Notes under the pieces: generated by a model
Told to the model about the DNA's origin: nothing
The model's database searches: none
Seen by the model: only the letters and a program-made list of their open reading frames with translations
Made by a program: the position numbers and the translations under genes
Shown here: in pieces, positions 15,367 to 24,139 of the stretch
Layout of the letters: the number at the start of each line of letters is the position of its first letter
Numbering within the stretch: position 1 is the first letter of the stretch
Origin: CAZDSS01 sp964508185
GTDB lineage: Bacteria; Pseudomonadota; Alphaproteobacteria; Sphingomonadales; Govanellaceae
Assembly (NCBI GenBank): GCA_964508185.1
Contig: CAZDSS010000015.1
Location: 1-37,503 of the forward strand
Length of the DNA: 37,503 nucleotides
Reading direction: 5' to 3'

Positions 15367-15879
15367 ATGGCCATTCTCCCCATCATCACCGCGCCGGATC
15401 CGCGGCTCAAGCTGAAGTCGAAGCCCGTCGCGGCGGTGACCGACGACACGCGCAAGTTCATGGACGACATGCTGGAGACCATGTATGCCGCCCCCGGCAT
15501 CGGTCTTGCGGCGATCCAGGTGGGCGTGCCGGAGCGCATCCTGGTGATCGACATCGCGGGCGAGGGCGAGCCGCGCAATCCGCAATATTTCGTCAATCCG
15601 GAGATCGTCTGGGCGTCGGAAGAGCTCGCCGTCTACAACGAGGGCTGCCTTTCCGTGCCCGAGCAGTATGCCGACGTGGCGCGGCCCGCGGAAGTGAAGG
15701 TCCGCTATCTGGATTATGACGGCGCGGAGCAGGAAATCCATGCGACGGGGCTTCTTGCCACCTGCCTGCAGCACGAGATGGACCATCTCGAGGGCGTTCT
15801 GTTCATCGACCATCTGTCGCGGCTGAAGCGCGACATGATCCTGCGCAAGGTCAAGCGGCTCGAACGCGCCGCCGGCTGA
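15367..15879 (+). CDS. def: Peptide deformylase
   Basis: This enzyme removes the formyl group from the N-terminal methionine of new proteins. All three family motifs are present in this 170-residue protein: GIGLAAIQ (residues 44-51), EGCLS with the metal ligand Cys94 (92-96), and QHEMDH with ligands His136 and His140 and catalytic Glu137. fmt follows six bases after the stop, so the enzymes that add and remove the formyl group are co-expressed. No anomalies. Confidence 0.97.
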   Translation: MAILPIITAPDPRLKLKSKPVAAVTDDTRKFMDDMLETMYAAPGIGLAAIQVGVPERILVIDIAGEGEPRNPQYFVNPEIVWASEELAVYNEGCLSVPEQYADVARPAEVKVRYLDYDGAEQEIHATGLLATCLQHEMDHLEGVLFIDHLSRLKRDMILRKVKRLERAAG

Positions 15880-15884
15880 GCTTC

Positions 15885-16814
15885 ATGACTTCCCTTCGCC
15901 TTGCCTTCATGGGCACGCCCGATTTCGCCGTGCCCACCCTTGAGGCGCTGCTGCAAGCGGGACACGAGGTTGCGGCGGTCTATGCCCAGCCGCCCCGGCC
16001 CGCGGGACGCGGCCAGAAGCCGCGCCCGACCCCCGTCGCCGCCTTTGCGGAAAGCCGCGGCATTCCCGTCCATACCCCCCTGTCGCTCAAATCCGCCGAG
16101 GAGCAGGAGAAGTTCCGCGCCCTTGGCCTGGACGCCGCCGTGGTGGTGGCCTATGGCCTCATCCTGCCCCACGCCATTCTCGACGCCCCGCGCCTCGGCT
16201 GCATCAACGTGCATGCGTCCCTGCTGCCGCGCTGGCGCGGGGCCGCGCCTATCCAGCGGGCGATCGAGGCGGGGGATGCCGAGACGGGGGTTACCATCAT
16301 GCTCATGGATGCGGGGCTCGACACGGGGCCCATGCTGCTGAAGGAGCGGACGGAGATTTCGGCCGAGGATACGGCCCAGACCCTTCACGACCGGCTGAGC
16401 GCCATGGGATCCCGGCTGATCGTGCCTGCGCTCGAGGGGCTTGCGGACGGCAGCGTCAGGCCCGAGCCGCAGCCCGAGACGGGTGTCACCTACGCCCGCA
16501 AGATCGACAAGGCCGAAGCGCGCATCGACTGGACCCGGCCGGCGATCGAGATCGACCGCCAGATCCGCGCCTTCGCGCCGTTCCCCGGCGCCTGGTTCCT
16601 CCATGCCGGGACGCGCATCAAGGTGCTGCGGGCGGAGCCCGTGAATGCGGGCGGCAAGGCCGCGCCCGGCACGGTGGTGGACGAGCCGCTCGTCGTCGCC
16701 TGCGGGGAAGGGGCCCTGCGCCTCATGACCCTGCAGCGCGAGGGCAAGAGCGCCATGGAGGCCGACGCCCTCCTTCGCGGCTATCCCCTTCCGCCGGCAA
16801 CTGTTCTTGAATGA
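15885..16814 (+). CDS. fmt: Methionyl-tRNA formyltransferase
   Basis: This enzyme formylates initiator Met-tRNA using 10-formyl-tetrahydrofolate. The 309-residue protein begins with the Rossmann-type LRLAFMGTPDFAVPTLEALL. It has the catalytic Asn and His in INVHASLLPRWRGAAPIQRAI and the catalytic Asp in VTIMLMDAGLDTGPML. The C-terminal OB-like domain begins near TYARKIDKAEARIDW. Length and domain order are normal. It lies between def and truA on the plus strand. Confidence 0.97.
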   Translation: MTSLRLAFMGTPDFAVPTLEALLQAGHEVAAVYAQPPRPAGRGQKPRPTPVAAFAESRGIPVHTPLSLKSAEEQEKFRALGLDAAVVVAYGLILPHAILDAPRLGCINVHASLLPRWRGAAPIQRAIEAGDAETGVTIMLMDAGLDTGPMLLKERTEISAEDTAQTLHDRLSAMGSRLIVPALEGLADGSVRPEPQPETGVTYARKIDKAEARIDWTRPAIEIDRQIRAFAPFPGAWFLHAGTRIKVLRAEPVNAGGKAAPGTVVDEPLVVACGEGALRLMTLQREGKSAMEADALLRGYPLPPATVLE

Positions 16815-16877
16815 AGCGCGCGGGGCCGGGTAAATAGGTGAGCCCCGTTCGCGAGCCCCAAGGATCCGTCCCGCCCC

Positions 16878-17615
16878 ATGCCGCGCTACCGCATCACCCT
16901 TGAATATGACGGCAGCCGCTTCGTCGGCTGGCAGGCCCAGGCCAACGGGCCGAGCATCCAGTCGGCGGTCGAGGACGCGATCACCAGATTCTGCGGCGAG
17001 ACCGTGCGCCTTCACGGCGCGGGCCGGACGGACGCCGGGGTCCATGCCCTGGGCATGGTCGCCCATTTCGATCTCGAACGCCCGCGCGAGCCGCGGACGG
17101 TCATGGGCGCGCTCAACTATTACCTCCGGGGGCAGGGGATCGCGGTCCTGGCTGCGGCGGAGGCGGACCCCGAATTCCACGCCCGCTTCTCGGCCAGGCG
17201 CCGCCATTACCTCTACCGCATCGTCAACCGCGAGGCGCCCCTGACCTTCGATGCGGGCAAGGCCTGGCATATCCGGGGGCCGCTCGATGCGGAGGCCATG
17301 CATGAAGCGGCGCAGCATCTGGTGGGCTTCCACGATTTCACCACCTTCCGCCACGCCCAGTGTCAGGCGAAATCCCCCGAAAAGACTCTCGATTACCTCA
17401 CCGTCGAGCGCGAGGGGCAGGAGGTCTTCATCCATGCCGGGGCGCGGTCCTTCCTCCACCATCAGGTGCGCTCCATGGTGGGGACGCTGCGGCTCGTGGG
17501 CGACGGGCGCTGGACGCCGGACGACGTGCGCCGGGCGCTCGAAGCCCGGGACCGCAAGGCCTGCGGACCCGTGGCGCCGCCCGACGGGCTCTATTTCGTC
17601 GCCGCCGACTATTGA
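16878..17615 (+). CDS. truA: tRNA pseudouridine(38-40) synthase
   Basis: TruA converts uridines 38-40 of the anticodon stem-loop to pseudouridine. The 245-residue protein has the N-terminal YRITLEYDGSRFVGWQAQ, the catalytic Asp52 in GAGRTDAGVHALG, and the C-terminal SFLHHQVRSMVGTL motif. A 63-base gap follows fmt. The gene ends six bases from the end of the convergent TraB/GumN gene, leaving no room for an independent terminator between them. Confidence 0.97.
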   Translation: MPRYRITLEYDGSRFVGWQAQANGPSIQSAVEDAITRFCGETVRLHGAGRTDAGVHALGMVAHFDLERPREPRTVMGALNYYLRGQGIAVLAAAEADPEFHARFSARRRHYLYRIVNREAPLTFDAGKAWHIRGPLDAEAMHEAAQHLVGFHDFTTFRHAQCQAKSPEKTLDYLTVEREGQEVFIHAGARSFLHHQVRSMVGTLRLVGDGRWTPDDVRRALEARDRKACGPVAPPDGLYFVAADY

Positions 17616-17621
17616 GGCGGA

Positions 17622-18542
17622 TTACTGGATGCGGGCGATCTCGTAGCCGTCCCGGCGCAGCATCTCGATGACGCTGTCCGCGCCCACCAGATGGCCGACG
17701 CCCACCACCAGCAGATGCTGCCCGGGGGTCGCGATGAGCTGCTTGATCTGGGGCAGCCAGTTGCGGTTGCGCTCGATCATCACCGCATGATGGAATTCCG
17801 GCACCGTCTTCACATTGGCGTGGAGCAGGCGGTCGAGGGTCGCCTCATCCCCCGTGGCCCAGGCCGCCGTGAGGTCGTCGAGCATCTTTTCCGCGAGCGT
17901 GAAGTCGCGCACCGACTGGCGCAGCATTTCAAGCTGGATCTCCGGCCGATGGCGGGCGAGGGCGTCGATCACCTGCTCCGCCGTCTCGAGCCCGCGAATC
18001 GGAACCCCCCGGGCGGAAAGCTTGCGGGCGAGGGTATCGTCCACCCCGAGCGCGGGATCGAAGCCGAGCTTGAGGACCGTCCCGACCCCGATCATGAGGG
18101 ATGCCGCCCAGGGCCGGAACTGGCGGAACTGGGCTTCCGGAAAGCCGAGGCTCGCGGCGATGTTCCGCGCCTCGGCGTAAAGCTCGCCCGGAATGGCCTG
18201 ATCCAGCCTGCCGCCGTCGCGATAGACGCCGCGCTCCACGGTAAGCTGCTGGATGCGGTGCTCGGTCTCCGGCGTCTTGTGGATTTCAAGGGTCAGGGTT
18301 TCCGCGGCAAAGGCCGCCTCCGCCACCGCGCCCTCGAGCCAGCGGGTGTCCGGCCGCAGGAGATGGATGGAGCCGAGGATCGTCACCTCGCCCGCATTGC
18401 CCTTGACCCGCCACAGGGCGGGGCGGGCGAGTGCCGCGTCCTCTGCCGCGGGCTCCCGGAATTCGGCCGCGGCATGGAACGGCAGCAGGAATGCGGCGAG
18501 CAGGAAGGCGAGAACGGGGGACAACCCGAGACGGCGCAACAT
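17622..18542 (-). CDS. TraB/GumN family protein
   Basis: This is a 306-residue secreted or membrane-anchored protein. The signal peptide is MLRRLGLSPVLAFLLAAFLLPFHAAA. The two GX2H motifs of the TraB/GumN/TIKI superfamily are GSIH near the start of the domain (in VTILGSIHLL) and GVGH near the end (in LLVVGVGHLVG). A conserved acidic LTLEIH lies between them. TIKI relatives are metalloproteases, but the bacterial role is unknown. ATG 18542 is chosen because GGAAAGG precedes it and it begins a proper signal peptide. A longer open frame to 18749 would add a Ser-Gly-His repeat encoded by the 18611-18667 tandem repeat and is unlikely to be translated. Confidence 0.9.
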   Translation of the reverse strand: MLRRLGLSPVLAFLLAAFLLPFHAAAEFREPAAEDAALARPALWRVKGNAGEVTILGSIHLLRPDTRWLEGAVAEAAFAAETLTLEIHKTPETEHRIQQLTVERGVYRDGGRLDQAIPGELYAEARNIAASLGFPEAQFRQFRPWAASLMIGVGTVLKLGFDPALGVDDTLARKLSARGVPIRGLETAEQVIDALARHRPEIQLEMLRQSVRDFTLAEKMLDDLTAAWATGDEATLDRLLHANVKTVPEFHHAVMIERNRNWLPQIKQLIATPGQHLLVVGVGHLVGADSVIEMLRRDGYEIARIQ

Positions 18543-18610
18543 CGACGACCCTTTCCACTTGACGCCAGGGGGACGCCGGAAGATTAGCGGCAAAGCATTA
18601 ACGAGTCTTT

Positions 18611-18667
18611 CATGACTGTGGCCATGACTGTGGCCATGACTGTGGCCATGACTATGGCCATGACTGG
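18611..18667. repeat. 12-base tandem repeat, about 4.75 copies
   Basis: The unit CATGACTGTGGC starts at 18611, 18623 and 18635. It is followed by a one-base variant (CATGACTATGGC) at 18647 and a partial copy at 18659. It lies in the 313-base interval between the divergent TraB/GumN gene and rpmI, upstream of the rpmI promoter. In the TraB direction it would encode Ser-His-Gly-His units if read through. The function is unknown; it is a likely length-variable locus. Confidence 0.9.
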
Positions 18668-18707
18668 GATCTGGCGCGATCTTGCGGGCCCTGGCGCTTG
18701 CCGGGCC

Positions 18708-18736
18708 TTGCCTTTGCCGCGGGATATGGCTATAAC
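18708..18736 (+). promoter_or_regulatory. Promoter of rpmI-rplT
   Basis: TTGCCT, a 17-base spacer and TATAAC form a good sigma-70-type promoter about 120 bases upstream of rpmI. The resulting leader of about 110 bases contains a GC-rich imperfect hairpin (about 18805-18830). That is a plausible site for L20-type autogenous control, which is known for this operon in other bacteria; here it is inference only. Confidence 0.65.
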
Positions 18737-18855
18737 CCACGGGCTTCATTCAGGCGGGCTGGCCATGTAGGGCATGCCTTCCCCGCCGTTGCAGCATATC
18801 CGGGCCCGGCCGCCCTGCGGTGCGGGCCGCTTCCAAAGTTCAAGAGGATTGCAAA

Positions 18856-19053
18856 ATGCCCAAACTGAAGACCAAGAGCGGAGCCAAGAAGCGTTTCCGT
18901 CTCACCGCGTCCGGCAAGGTGCGCTCGTCGCAGGCCGGCAAGCGTCACGGCATGATCAAGCGGACCAACAAGCAGATCCGCAACCAGCGCGGCACCACGA
19001 TCCTGTCGGATCAGGACGCCCGCATCGTCAAGTCATTCCTTCCCTACGCTTGA
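18856..19053 (+). CDS. rpmI: 50S ribosomal protein L35 (bL35)
   Basis: This is a 65-residue, strongly basic protein beginning MPKLKTKSGAKKRFRLTASGK and continuing KRHGMIKRTNKQIRNQRG, the standard L35 sequence. ATG 18856 is fixed by the family N-terminus and the AAGAGGA ribosome site; an in-frame upstream ATG is spurious. rplT follows 14 bases later. infC, usually just upstream of rpmI, is instead 11 kb away on the other strand. Confidence 0.97.
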   Translation: MPKLKTKSGAKKRFRLTASGKVRSSQAGKRHGMIKRTNKQIRNQRGTTILSDQDARIVKSFLPYA

Positions 19054-19067
19054 AGTGAGATCGGACA

Positions 19068-19430
19068 ATGGCACGCGTTAAGAGAGGCGTCACCGCGCAC
19101 GCCCGCCACAAGAAAGTCATCGACCAGGCCAAGGGCTATTACGGTCGCCGCAAGAACACCTACCGCGCTGCCGTGCAGGCGGTGGAAAAGGCGCTGCAAT
19201 ATGCCTATCGCGACCGCCGCAACCGCAAGCGCGTCTTCCGCGCCCTGTGGATACAGCGCATCAATGCGGCCGCGCGTCTCCATGGCCTGACCTATTCCCG
19301 ATTTATGGACGGCCTGAAGAAGGCCCAGATCGACCTCGATCGCAAGGTGCTGGCCGATATCGCCGTGCGCGAGCCGGAAGCCTTCAAGGCGCTGGCCGAG
19401 CAGGCGCAGGCTGCCCTCGGCAACGCCTGA
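19068..19430 (+). CDS. rplT: 50S ribosomal protein L20 (bL20)
   Basis: This is a 120-residue ribosomal assembly protein with the expected MARVKRGVTAHARHKKVIDQAKGYYGRR start and the conserved RDRRNRKRVFRALWIQRINAA core. In other bacteria L20 represses its own operon by binding leader RNA. An intrinsic terminator follows before pheS. No anomalies. Confidence 0.97.
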   Translation: MARVKRGVTAHARHKKVIDQAKGYYGRRKNTYRAAVQAVEKALQYAYRDRRNRKRVFRALWIQRINAAARLHGLTYSRFMDGLKKAQIDLDRKVLADIAVREPEAFKALAEQAQAALGNA

Positions 19431-19494
19431 CAACGGGCTGCGGCCGCGCGGGCGCGTCACGCGCGTCCGCATGCAACGGGTCGAACCAGATGAC

Positions 19495-19530
19495 AAGGGC
19501 CTTCTCCCTCCGGCGAAGGCCCTTTTCTCT
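19495..19530 (+). terminator. Intrinsic terminator between rplT and pheS
   Basis: A 10-bp stem AAGGGCCTTC (19495-19504) / GAAGGCCCTT (19515-19524) with a 10-base loop is followed by TTCTCTT. It would end the rpmI-rplT transcript or set its ratio to pheST by partial read-through. A 34-codon ORF (19471-19575) spans it, but it is not Phe-rich, so classical attenuation is not supported. Confidence 0.75.
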
Positions 19531-19571
19531 TATCTGCCGCCCGCGGGTTGGGGCGGCCTGAAGGGTGGAAC

Positions 19572-20663
19572 ATGATGAAGGTGCAAGAGGCCGATATCGC
19601 GGCGCTGAAAAGCGAGATGCTGTCCGCCGTCGCCGCCGCCGCGGATCTCGAATCCCTCGACGCCGTGCGCGTCGCGGCGCTGGGCAAGAAGGGGCGGGTG
19701 AGCGAGCTCATGAAGGGCCTGGGCGCCATGACGCCCGACGAGCGGAAGCTCTATGGCCCGCTCTACAACGGCCTCCGCGACGAACTGACGGCGGCGATCG
19801 CATCGCGCAAGGCGGAGCTCGAGCGCGCGGCGCTGAACGCCCGGCTGGAAGCCGAACGGGTGGACGTCACCCTGCCGGTGCGCAGCATCCCCGAAGGCTC
19901 GATCCATCCCGTGAGCCAGGTCATGGACGAGGTGATCGAAATCTTCGCCGATATGGGCTTCGCGGTCGCCGAAGGGCCGGAGATCGAGGACCAGTACTAC
20001 AACTTCACCGCCCTCAACATGCCGGAATCCCACCCGGCGCGGCAGATGCACGACACCTTCTACCTGCGCGCGCCCGAGGGGGCGGAGGCCAAGGTGCTGC
20101 GCACCCATACCTCGCCCGTGCAGATCCGCACCATGCTGCAGCAGAAGCCCCCGATCCGCATCATCGCGCCGGGCCGCACCTTCCGCTGCGATTCGGATGC
20201 GACCCACACCCCCATGTTCCATCAGGTGGAAGGGCTCGTCATCGACAAGTCCACCCATATGGGCCATCTCAAGGGCTGCCTCGAAGCCTTCGCCCGTGCC
20301 TTCTTCGAGGTGGATTCCGTGCGCATGCGCTTCCGGCCGAGCTATTTCCCCTTCACGGAGCCCTCGGCGGAGGTGGATATCCGCTGCAGCTTCAAGGGCG
20401 ACGAGATCGTGTTCGGCGAGGGCGACGACTGGCTCGAGATCCTCGGCTGCGGCATGGTCAATCCGCGCGTCCTTGCGAATGTTGGCCTTGATCCCAACGA
20501 GTATCAGGGCTTCGCCTTCGGCTGCGGGATCGACCGCCTCGCCATGCTGAAATACGGCATCCCGGACCTTCGGCAGTTCTTCGAATCCGACCTGCGCTGG
20601 CTGCGCCACTACGGCTTCTCGGCGCTCGACATTCCTGCGGTCTCGACCCGCGGCATCAGGTAA
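19572..20663 (+). CDS. pheS: Phenylalanyl-tRNA synthetase alpha subunit
   Basis: This is the catalytic subunit of the alpha2-beta2 PheRS, 363 residues. An N-terminal coiled-coil region (about 1-90) precedes the class II core. The core has motif 2 (GRTFRCDSDATHTPMFHQVEGLVID) and motif 3 (GFAFGCGIDRLAMLKYGIPDLR) near the end. GAAGGGTGGA precedes two adjacent ATGs at 19572 and 19575, and either could be the start. pheT follows after 14 bases. Confidence 0.97.
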   Translation: MMKVQEADIAALKSEMLSAVAAAADLESLDAVRVAALGKKGRVSELMKGLGAMTPDERKLYGPLYNGLRDELTAAIASRKAELERAALNARLEAERVDVTLPVRSIPEGSIHPVSQVMDEVIEIFADMGFAVAEGPEIEDQYYNFTALNMPESHPARQMHDTFYLRAPEGAEAKVLRTHTSPVQIRTMLQQKPPIRIIAPGRTFRCDSDATHTPMFHQVEGLVIDKSTHMGHLKGCLEAFARAFFEVDSVRMRFRPSYFPFTEPSAEVDIRCSFKGDEIVFGEGDDWLEILGCGMVNPRVLANVGLDPNEYQGFAFGCGIDRLAMLKYGIPDLRQFFESDLRWLRHYGFSALDIPAVSTRGIR

Positions 20664-20677
20664 GGGCAGACATTTCC

Positions 20678-23083
20678 ATGAAACTCACCCTCAGCTGGCT
20701 CAAGGATCATCTGGAGACCGCGGCCGATCTCGATGCGATCACCGAGAAGCTCACCGGCATCGGGCTCGAGGTGGACGGCGTCGAGGATCGCGCGGCGAAG
20801 CTCAAGCCCTTCGTGGTCGCCCATGTGCTGGAGGCGGTGCAGCATCCCAATGCCGACCGCCTGCGGCTCTGCCGGGTGGATACCGGCTCGGGCGTCGTGC
20901 AGGTGGTGTGCGGCGCGCCCAATGCGCGCACCGGCATGAAGACCGTCTTCGCCCCCATTGGCGCCTACATCCCCGGTTCCGACTTCACCCTGAAGCCGAC
21001 GGAGATCCGCGGCGTTGCGTCCGAAGGCATGCTCTGCTCCAAGCGGGAGCTGGAGCTGTCCGATGATCACGAAGGCATCATCGAGCTGCCGGAAGACGCG
21101 CCCGTGGGCGCGTCCTTCGCCGAATATGCGGGGCTTGATGATCCGGTGATCGACATCGCCATCACCCCCAACCGGCCCGACTGCCTCGGCGTGCGCGGCG
21201 TTGCGCGCGACCTTGCTGCGGCGGGGCTCGGCAGCCTCAAGGATGATGCGGCGTCACCCGTCGCGGGCAGCTTCCGGAGCCCGGTCGACGTGCGGATCGA
21301 GCTCCCCGAGGGGCAGGAGCATGTCTGCCCCGTCTTCGTCGGGCGCTTCATCCGCGGCGTCAGGAATTGCGAAAGCCCGCAATGGCTGCAGGACCGCCTC
21401 CGCGCCATCGGCCTTCGGCCCATCTCGGCGCTGGTGGACATCACCAACTATCTCACCTTCGACCGCGCGCGGCCGCTTCATGTCTATGACGCGCTGAAGC
21501 TCAACGGCGACATCGTTGTGCGCCTGTCGCGCGAGGGCGAGACGCTGCAGGCCCTGAACGGGCGGGAATACACCCTGCCTGCCGGCCTTTGCGTCATCAC
21601 CGATTCCACGGGCGTCCTTGGCCTCGGCGGCGTCATGGGCGGCGAGGACAGCGGCTGCACCGAGGAGACGACGGACCTCGTCCTCGAATCCGCGGCCTTC
21701 GACCCCGTGCGCGTGGCCGAAGCCGGCCGCAAGCTCAATATCGACAGCGACGCGCGCTACCGCTTCGAGCGCGGCGTCGATCCCGCGGGCACCATTCCGG
21801 GGATCGAGCTGGCGACTCGCCTGATCCTTGAGATCTGCGGCGGGGAAGCGAGCGAGCTCGTGATCGCGGGCCGGGTGCCGGACGCGGTCAAGACCGTCGC
21901 CTTCCGTCCGGCGCGGGTGAAAAACCTCGGCGGGCTGGACGTTCCTGCCGCCGAATGCCGCCGCATCCTCGAAACCCTCGGCTTCACGATCCGCGACGAC
22001 AAGGGGGATTCCTGGACCGTCGCGGTGCCGAGCTGGCGGCCGGACGTGGACGGCGAGGCGGATCTCGTGGAGGAGGTGCTGCGCATCGTCGGCTACGACG
22101 CCATTCCCGCCGTGCCCATGGAGCGGCCGGACGTGCCCAAGGGCGTCATGACGCCGCGCCAGAAGCGCCTGCGCCTGCTGCGCCGGGGCCTTGCCGCCCG
22201 GGGCCTGCGCGAGGCGGTCACCTGGTCCTTCCTGTCGGACAAGGAAGCGGCGCTCTTCGGCGGGGTCGAGGAGGGCTTGCGCCTTGCGAACCCCATCTCC
22301 AGCGAGCTTTCGGCCATGCGGCCGTCGCTGCTGCCGAACCTGTTGTCGGGTCTTGCCCGCAATGCGGCGCGCGGGTTCGAGAATCTCGGTCTCTTCGAGA
22401 TCGGCAACCAGTATGCGGATGCGACCCCCGAAGGCCATGTGCTGGTGGCGGCGGGAGTGCGCGGCGGCGCCGACGGCGAGCGGCACTGGAGCGGCAAGGC
22501 GAAGCCCGTTGACGTGTTCACCGCCAAGGCCGACGCCATCGCGGCGCTGACCCTCGCGGGCGCGCCGGTCGAGAATCTGCAGACCGCGGCGGAAGCCCCG
22601 GCCTGGTATCATCCCGGCCGTTCGGGCGTGCTGAAGCTCGGCCCGAAGACGGTGCTCGCCCGCTTCGGCGAGATTCATCCGGGCGTGCTCGCCGAACTCG
22701 ACATCGAAGGGCCGGTCGCCGCGTTCGAGATCTTCGTCGATGCGATCCCGCAGCCCAAGGCGCGGGCCGGGCGTTCGCGCGGGCCGCTCAAGGCGTCGGA
22801 CTTCCAGGCGGTGGACCGCGACTTCGCCTTCGTGGTGGATCGCGCTGTGGCGGCCGAGGACATCCTGCGCGCGGCGCGCGGGGCGGACAAGGCGCTCATC
22901 ACGGACGCCGCCGTGTTCGACGTCTACGAGGGCCCGGGTGTCGCCGAAGGCAAGAAGTCGGTCGCCGTCAGCGTCACGCTTCAGGCGATGGACCACACCC
23001 TGACGGACGCGGAGATCGAGGCGGTCGCGGCCAGGGTGGTCGCCGCCGTCGCCCAGCGGACGGGAGCCACCTTGCGCGGCTAG
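20678..23083 (+). CDS. pheT: Phenylalanyl-tRNA synthetase beta subunit
   Basis: This is an 801-residue protein of normal length. In order it has an EMAP/OB-type tRNA-binding domain (about 39-150, VVAHVLEAVQHPNADRLRLC), the B3/B4 editing domain (about 210-390), the B5 domain (about 400-470), the class II-like core, and the C-terminal FDX-ACB anticodon-binding domain (about 705-801, KASDFQAVDRDFAFVVDRAV). It is read with pheS. No clear terminator hairpin follows; a T-run is present at about 23095-23100. Confidence 0.97.
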   Translation: MKLTLSWLKDHLETAADLDAITEKLTGIGLEVDGVEDRAAKLKPFVVAHVLEAVQHPNADRLRLCRVDTGSGVVQVVCGAPNARTGMKTVFAPIGAYIPGSDFTLKPTEIRGVASEGMLCSKRELELSDDHEGIIELPEDAPVGASFAEYAGLDDPVIDIAITPNRPDCLGVRGVARDLAAAGLGSLKDDAASPVAGSFRSPVDVRIELPEGQEHVCPVFVGRFIRGVRNCESPQWLQDRLRAIGLRPISALVDITNYLTFDRARPLHVYDALKLNGDIVVRLSREGETLQALNGREYTLPAGLCVITDSTGVLGLGGVMGGEDSGCTEETTDLVLESAAFDPVRVAEAGRKLNIDSDARYRFERGVDPAGTIPGIELATRLILEICGGEASELVIAGRVPDAVKTVAFRPARVKNLGGLDVPAAECRRILETLGFTIRDDKGDSWTVAVPSWRPDVDGEADLVEEVLRIVGYDAIPAVPMERPDVPKGVMTPRQKRLRLLRRGLAARGLREAVTWSFLSDKEAALFGGVEEGLRLANPISSELSAMRPSLLPNLLSGLARNAARGFENLGLFEIGNQYADATPEGHVLVAAGVRGGADGERHWSGKAKPVDVFTAKADAIAALTLAGAPVENLQTAAEAPAWYHPGRSGVLKLGPKTVLARFGEIHPGVLAELDIEGPVAAFEIFVDAIPQPKARAGRSRGPLKASDFQAVDRDFAFVVDRAVAAEDILRAARGADKALITDAAVFDVYEGPGVAEGKKSVAVSVTLQAMDHTLTDAEIEAVAARVVAAVAQRTGATLRG

Positions 23084-23155
23084 GCCCATTTACGATTTTT
23101 TCAGGCTTTACGGTTAACGCTTTTTAAAATCCGTGCAGAGGCGGTCATCGGAAGC

Positions 23156-24127
23156 GTGACGGAGAAAGGCAAGATACCCTTCCGAACCAGGCTCAAGGTC
23201 TGGTGGGAGGGATACGACCTGAACGACGTGAAGCGGCGGCTCAAGGAGCGGGAGGAAGCCAGGGCCCGCGCCGACGCCGCCGCCGCGCCGTCGCCCCCCC
23301 GTTCTGCCGATCCCGTCCTGCCGGTGGAGCCCTGGGACAGTCGCCGAATCGAGATCGCCCAGTTCATCTGGGGCGAGGGCTATTGCGGCCCCGGCGGGCC
23401 GGAGCATGTGATCGCCATGTCCAAGCTCCTGTCCCTGTCGCCGGAAATGAGCGCCATGGTGATCGGCGCGGGGCTCGGCGGCCCGTCCCGCGTACTGGCC
23501 CAGGAATTCGGGGTCTGGATCACCGGCTTCGAGGAATCGGCGGCGCTCGCCCAGGCGGGCATGGAGCTTTCCGTCCGCACCGGCCTCGCCAAGAAGGCGG
23601 AGATCCGCCACTACAATCCCAAGGCCCCCGAATTCGACCGCAATTTCGACCGCGCCTTCGCCAAGGAGGCGCTATTTACCATCGAGCACAAGTCCCACCT
23701 TCTGCGCCACGTGCACAAGAAGCTGAAGGACGAGGGGCTGTTCCTGATGACCGACTATTTCCTGTCGCGGGAAAGCGTCGTCAATCACCCCGACTATCTC
23801 GAATGGAAGACCAAGGAGCCGGAGCGGCCCCACCCCGTGCCCGCGGGCGAGATGCTGGAAATCCTCAAGGCCGAGGGCTTCAGCATCCGCGTCAACGAGG
23901 ACATGACGCCGCAATATGTCTCCATGATCTCCCGCGCCTGGGCCGAGGCCGACCGGGTGATCGCCGAGCTGATGCGCCAGGGCGAGGAGGGCAAGCAGCT
24001 CGTCCAGGTGCTGCTGCGCGAGGCGGAGCTGTGGAACCTGCGCTCGCGCCTTCTCAAGGCCAACATCCTTCAGGTGCACCGGATCCTGGCGGCCAAGAAG
24101 CTGCCCAAGACCATGTCCAACTGGTGA
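23156..24127 (+). CDS. Class I SAM-dependent methyltransferase-like protein
   Basis: This 323-residue protein has a basic, charged N-terminal stretch (about 1-55). A methyltransferase core follows, with motif I VIGAGLGGPSRVLA at about 102-115 and an acidic strand end at GFEES (about 124-128). A helical C-terminal tail begins near residue 255. The core resembles N- or C-methyltransferases of the phosphoethanolamine/cyclopropane-synthase-like group, but the substrate is not evident. It starts at GTG 23156, preceded by CGGAAG. The 72-base gap upstream is AT-rich and contains TTAA-N6-TTAA at 23114-23127, one base short of a CtrA consensus. It converges on the DUF2336 gene, which ends 13 bases away. 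Confidence 0.8.
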   Translation: MTEKGKIPFRTRLKVWWEGYDLNDVKRRLKEREEARARADAAAAPSPPRSADPVLPVEPWDSRRIEIAQFIWGEGYCGPGGPEHVIAMSKLLSLSPEMSAMVIGAGLGGPSRVLAQEFGVWITGFEESAALAQAGMELSVRTGLAKKAEIRHYNPKAPEFDRNFDRAFAKEALFTIEHKSHLLRHVHKKLKDEGLFLMTDYFLSRESVVNHPDYLEWKTKEPERPHPVPAGEMLEILKAEGFSIRVNEDMTPQYVSMISRAWAEADRVIAELMRQGEEGKQLVQVLLREAELWNLRSRLLKANILQVHRILAAKKLPKTMSNW

Positions 24128-24139
24128 TCCGGCGAAGAC

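Noticed and set aside
18543..18749. N-terminal extension of the TraB/GumN protein with a Ser-Gly-His repeat
   Set aside because: It would place the signal peptide about 70 residues inside the protein. The ATG at 18542 has a ribosome site and a normal signal sequence, so the repeat is intergenic.
19471..19575. A 34-codon ORF spanning the terminator before pheS, as a possible attenuator leader peptide
   Set aside because: It has only one Phe codon, located after the hairpin, and no alternative antiterminator pairing was evident. A plain terminator explains the region.
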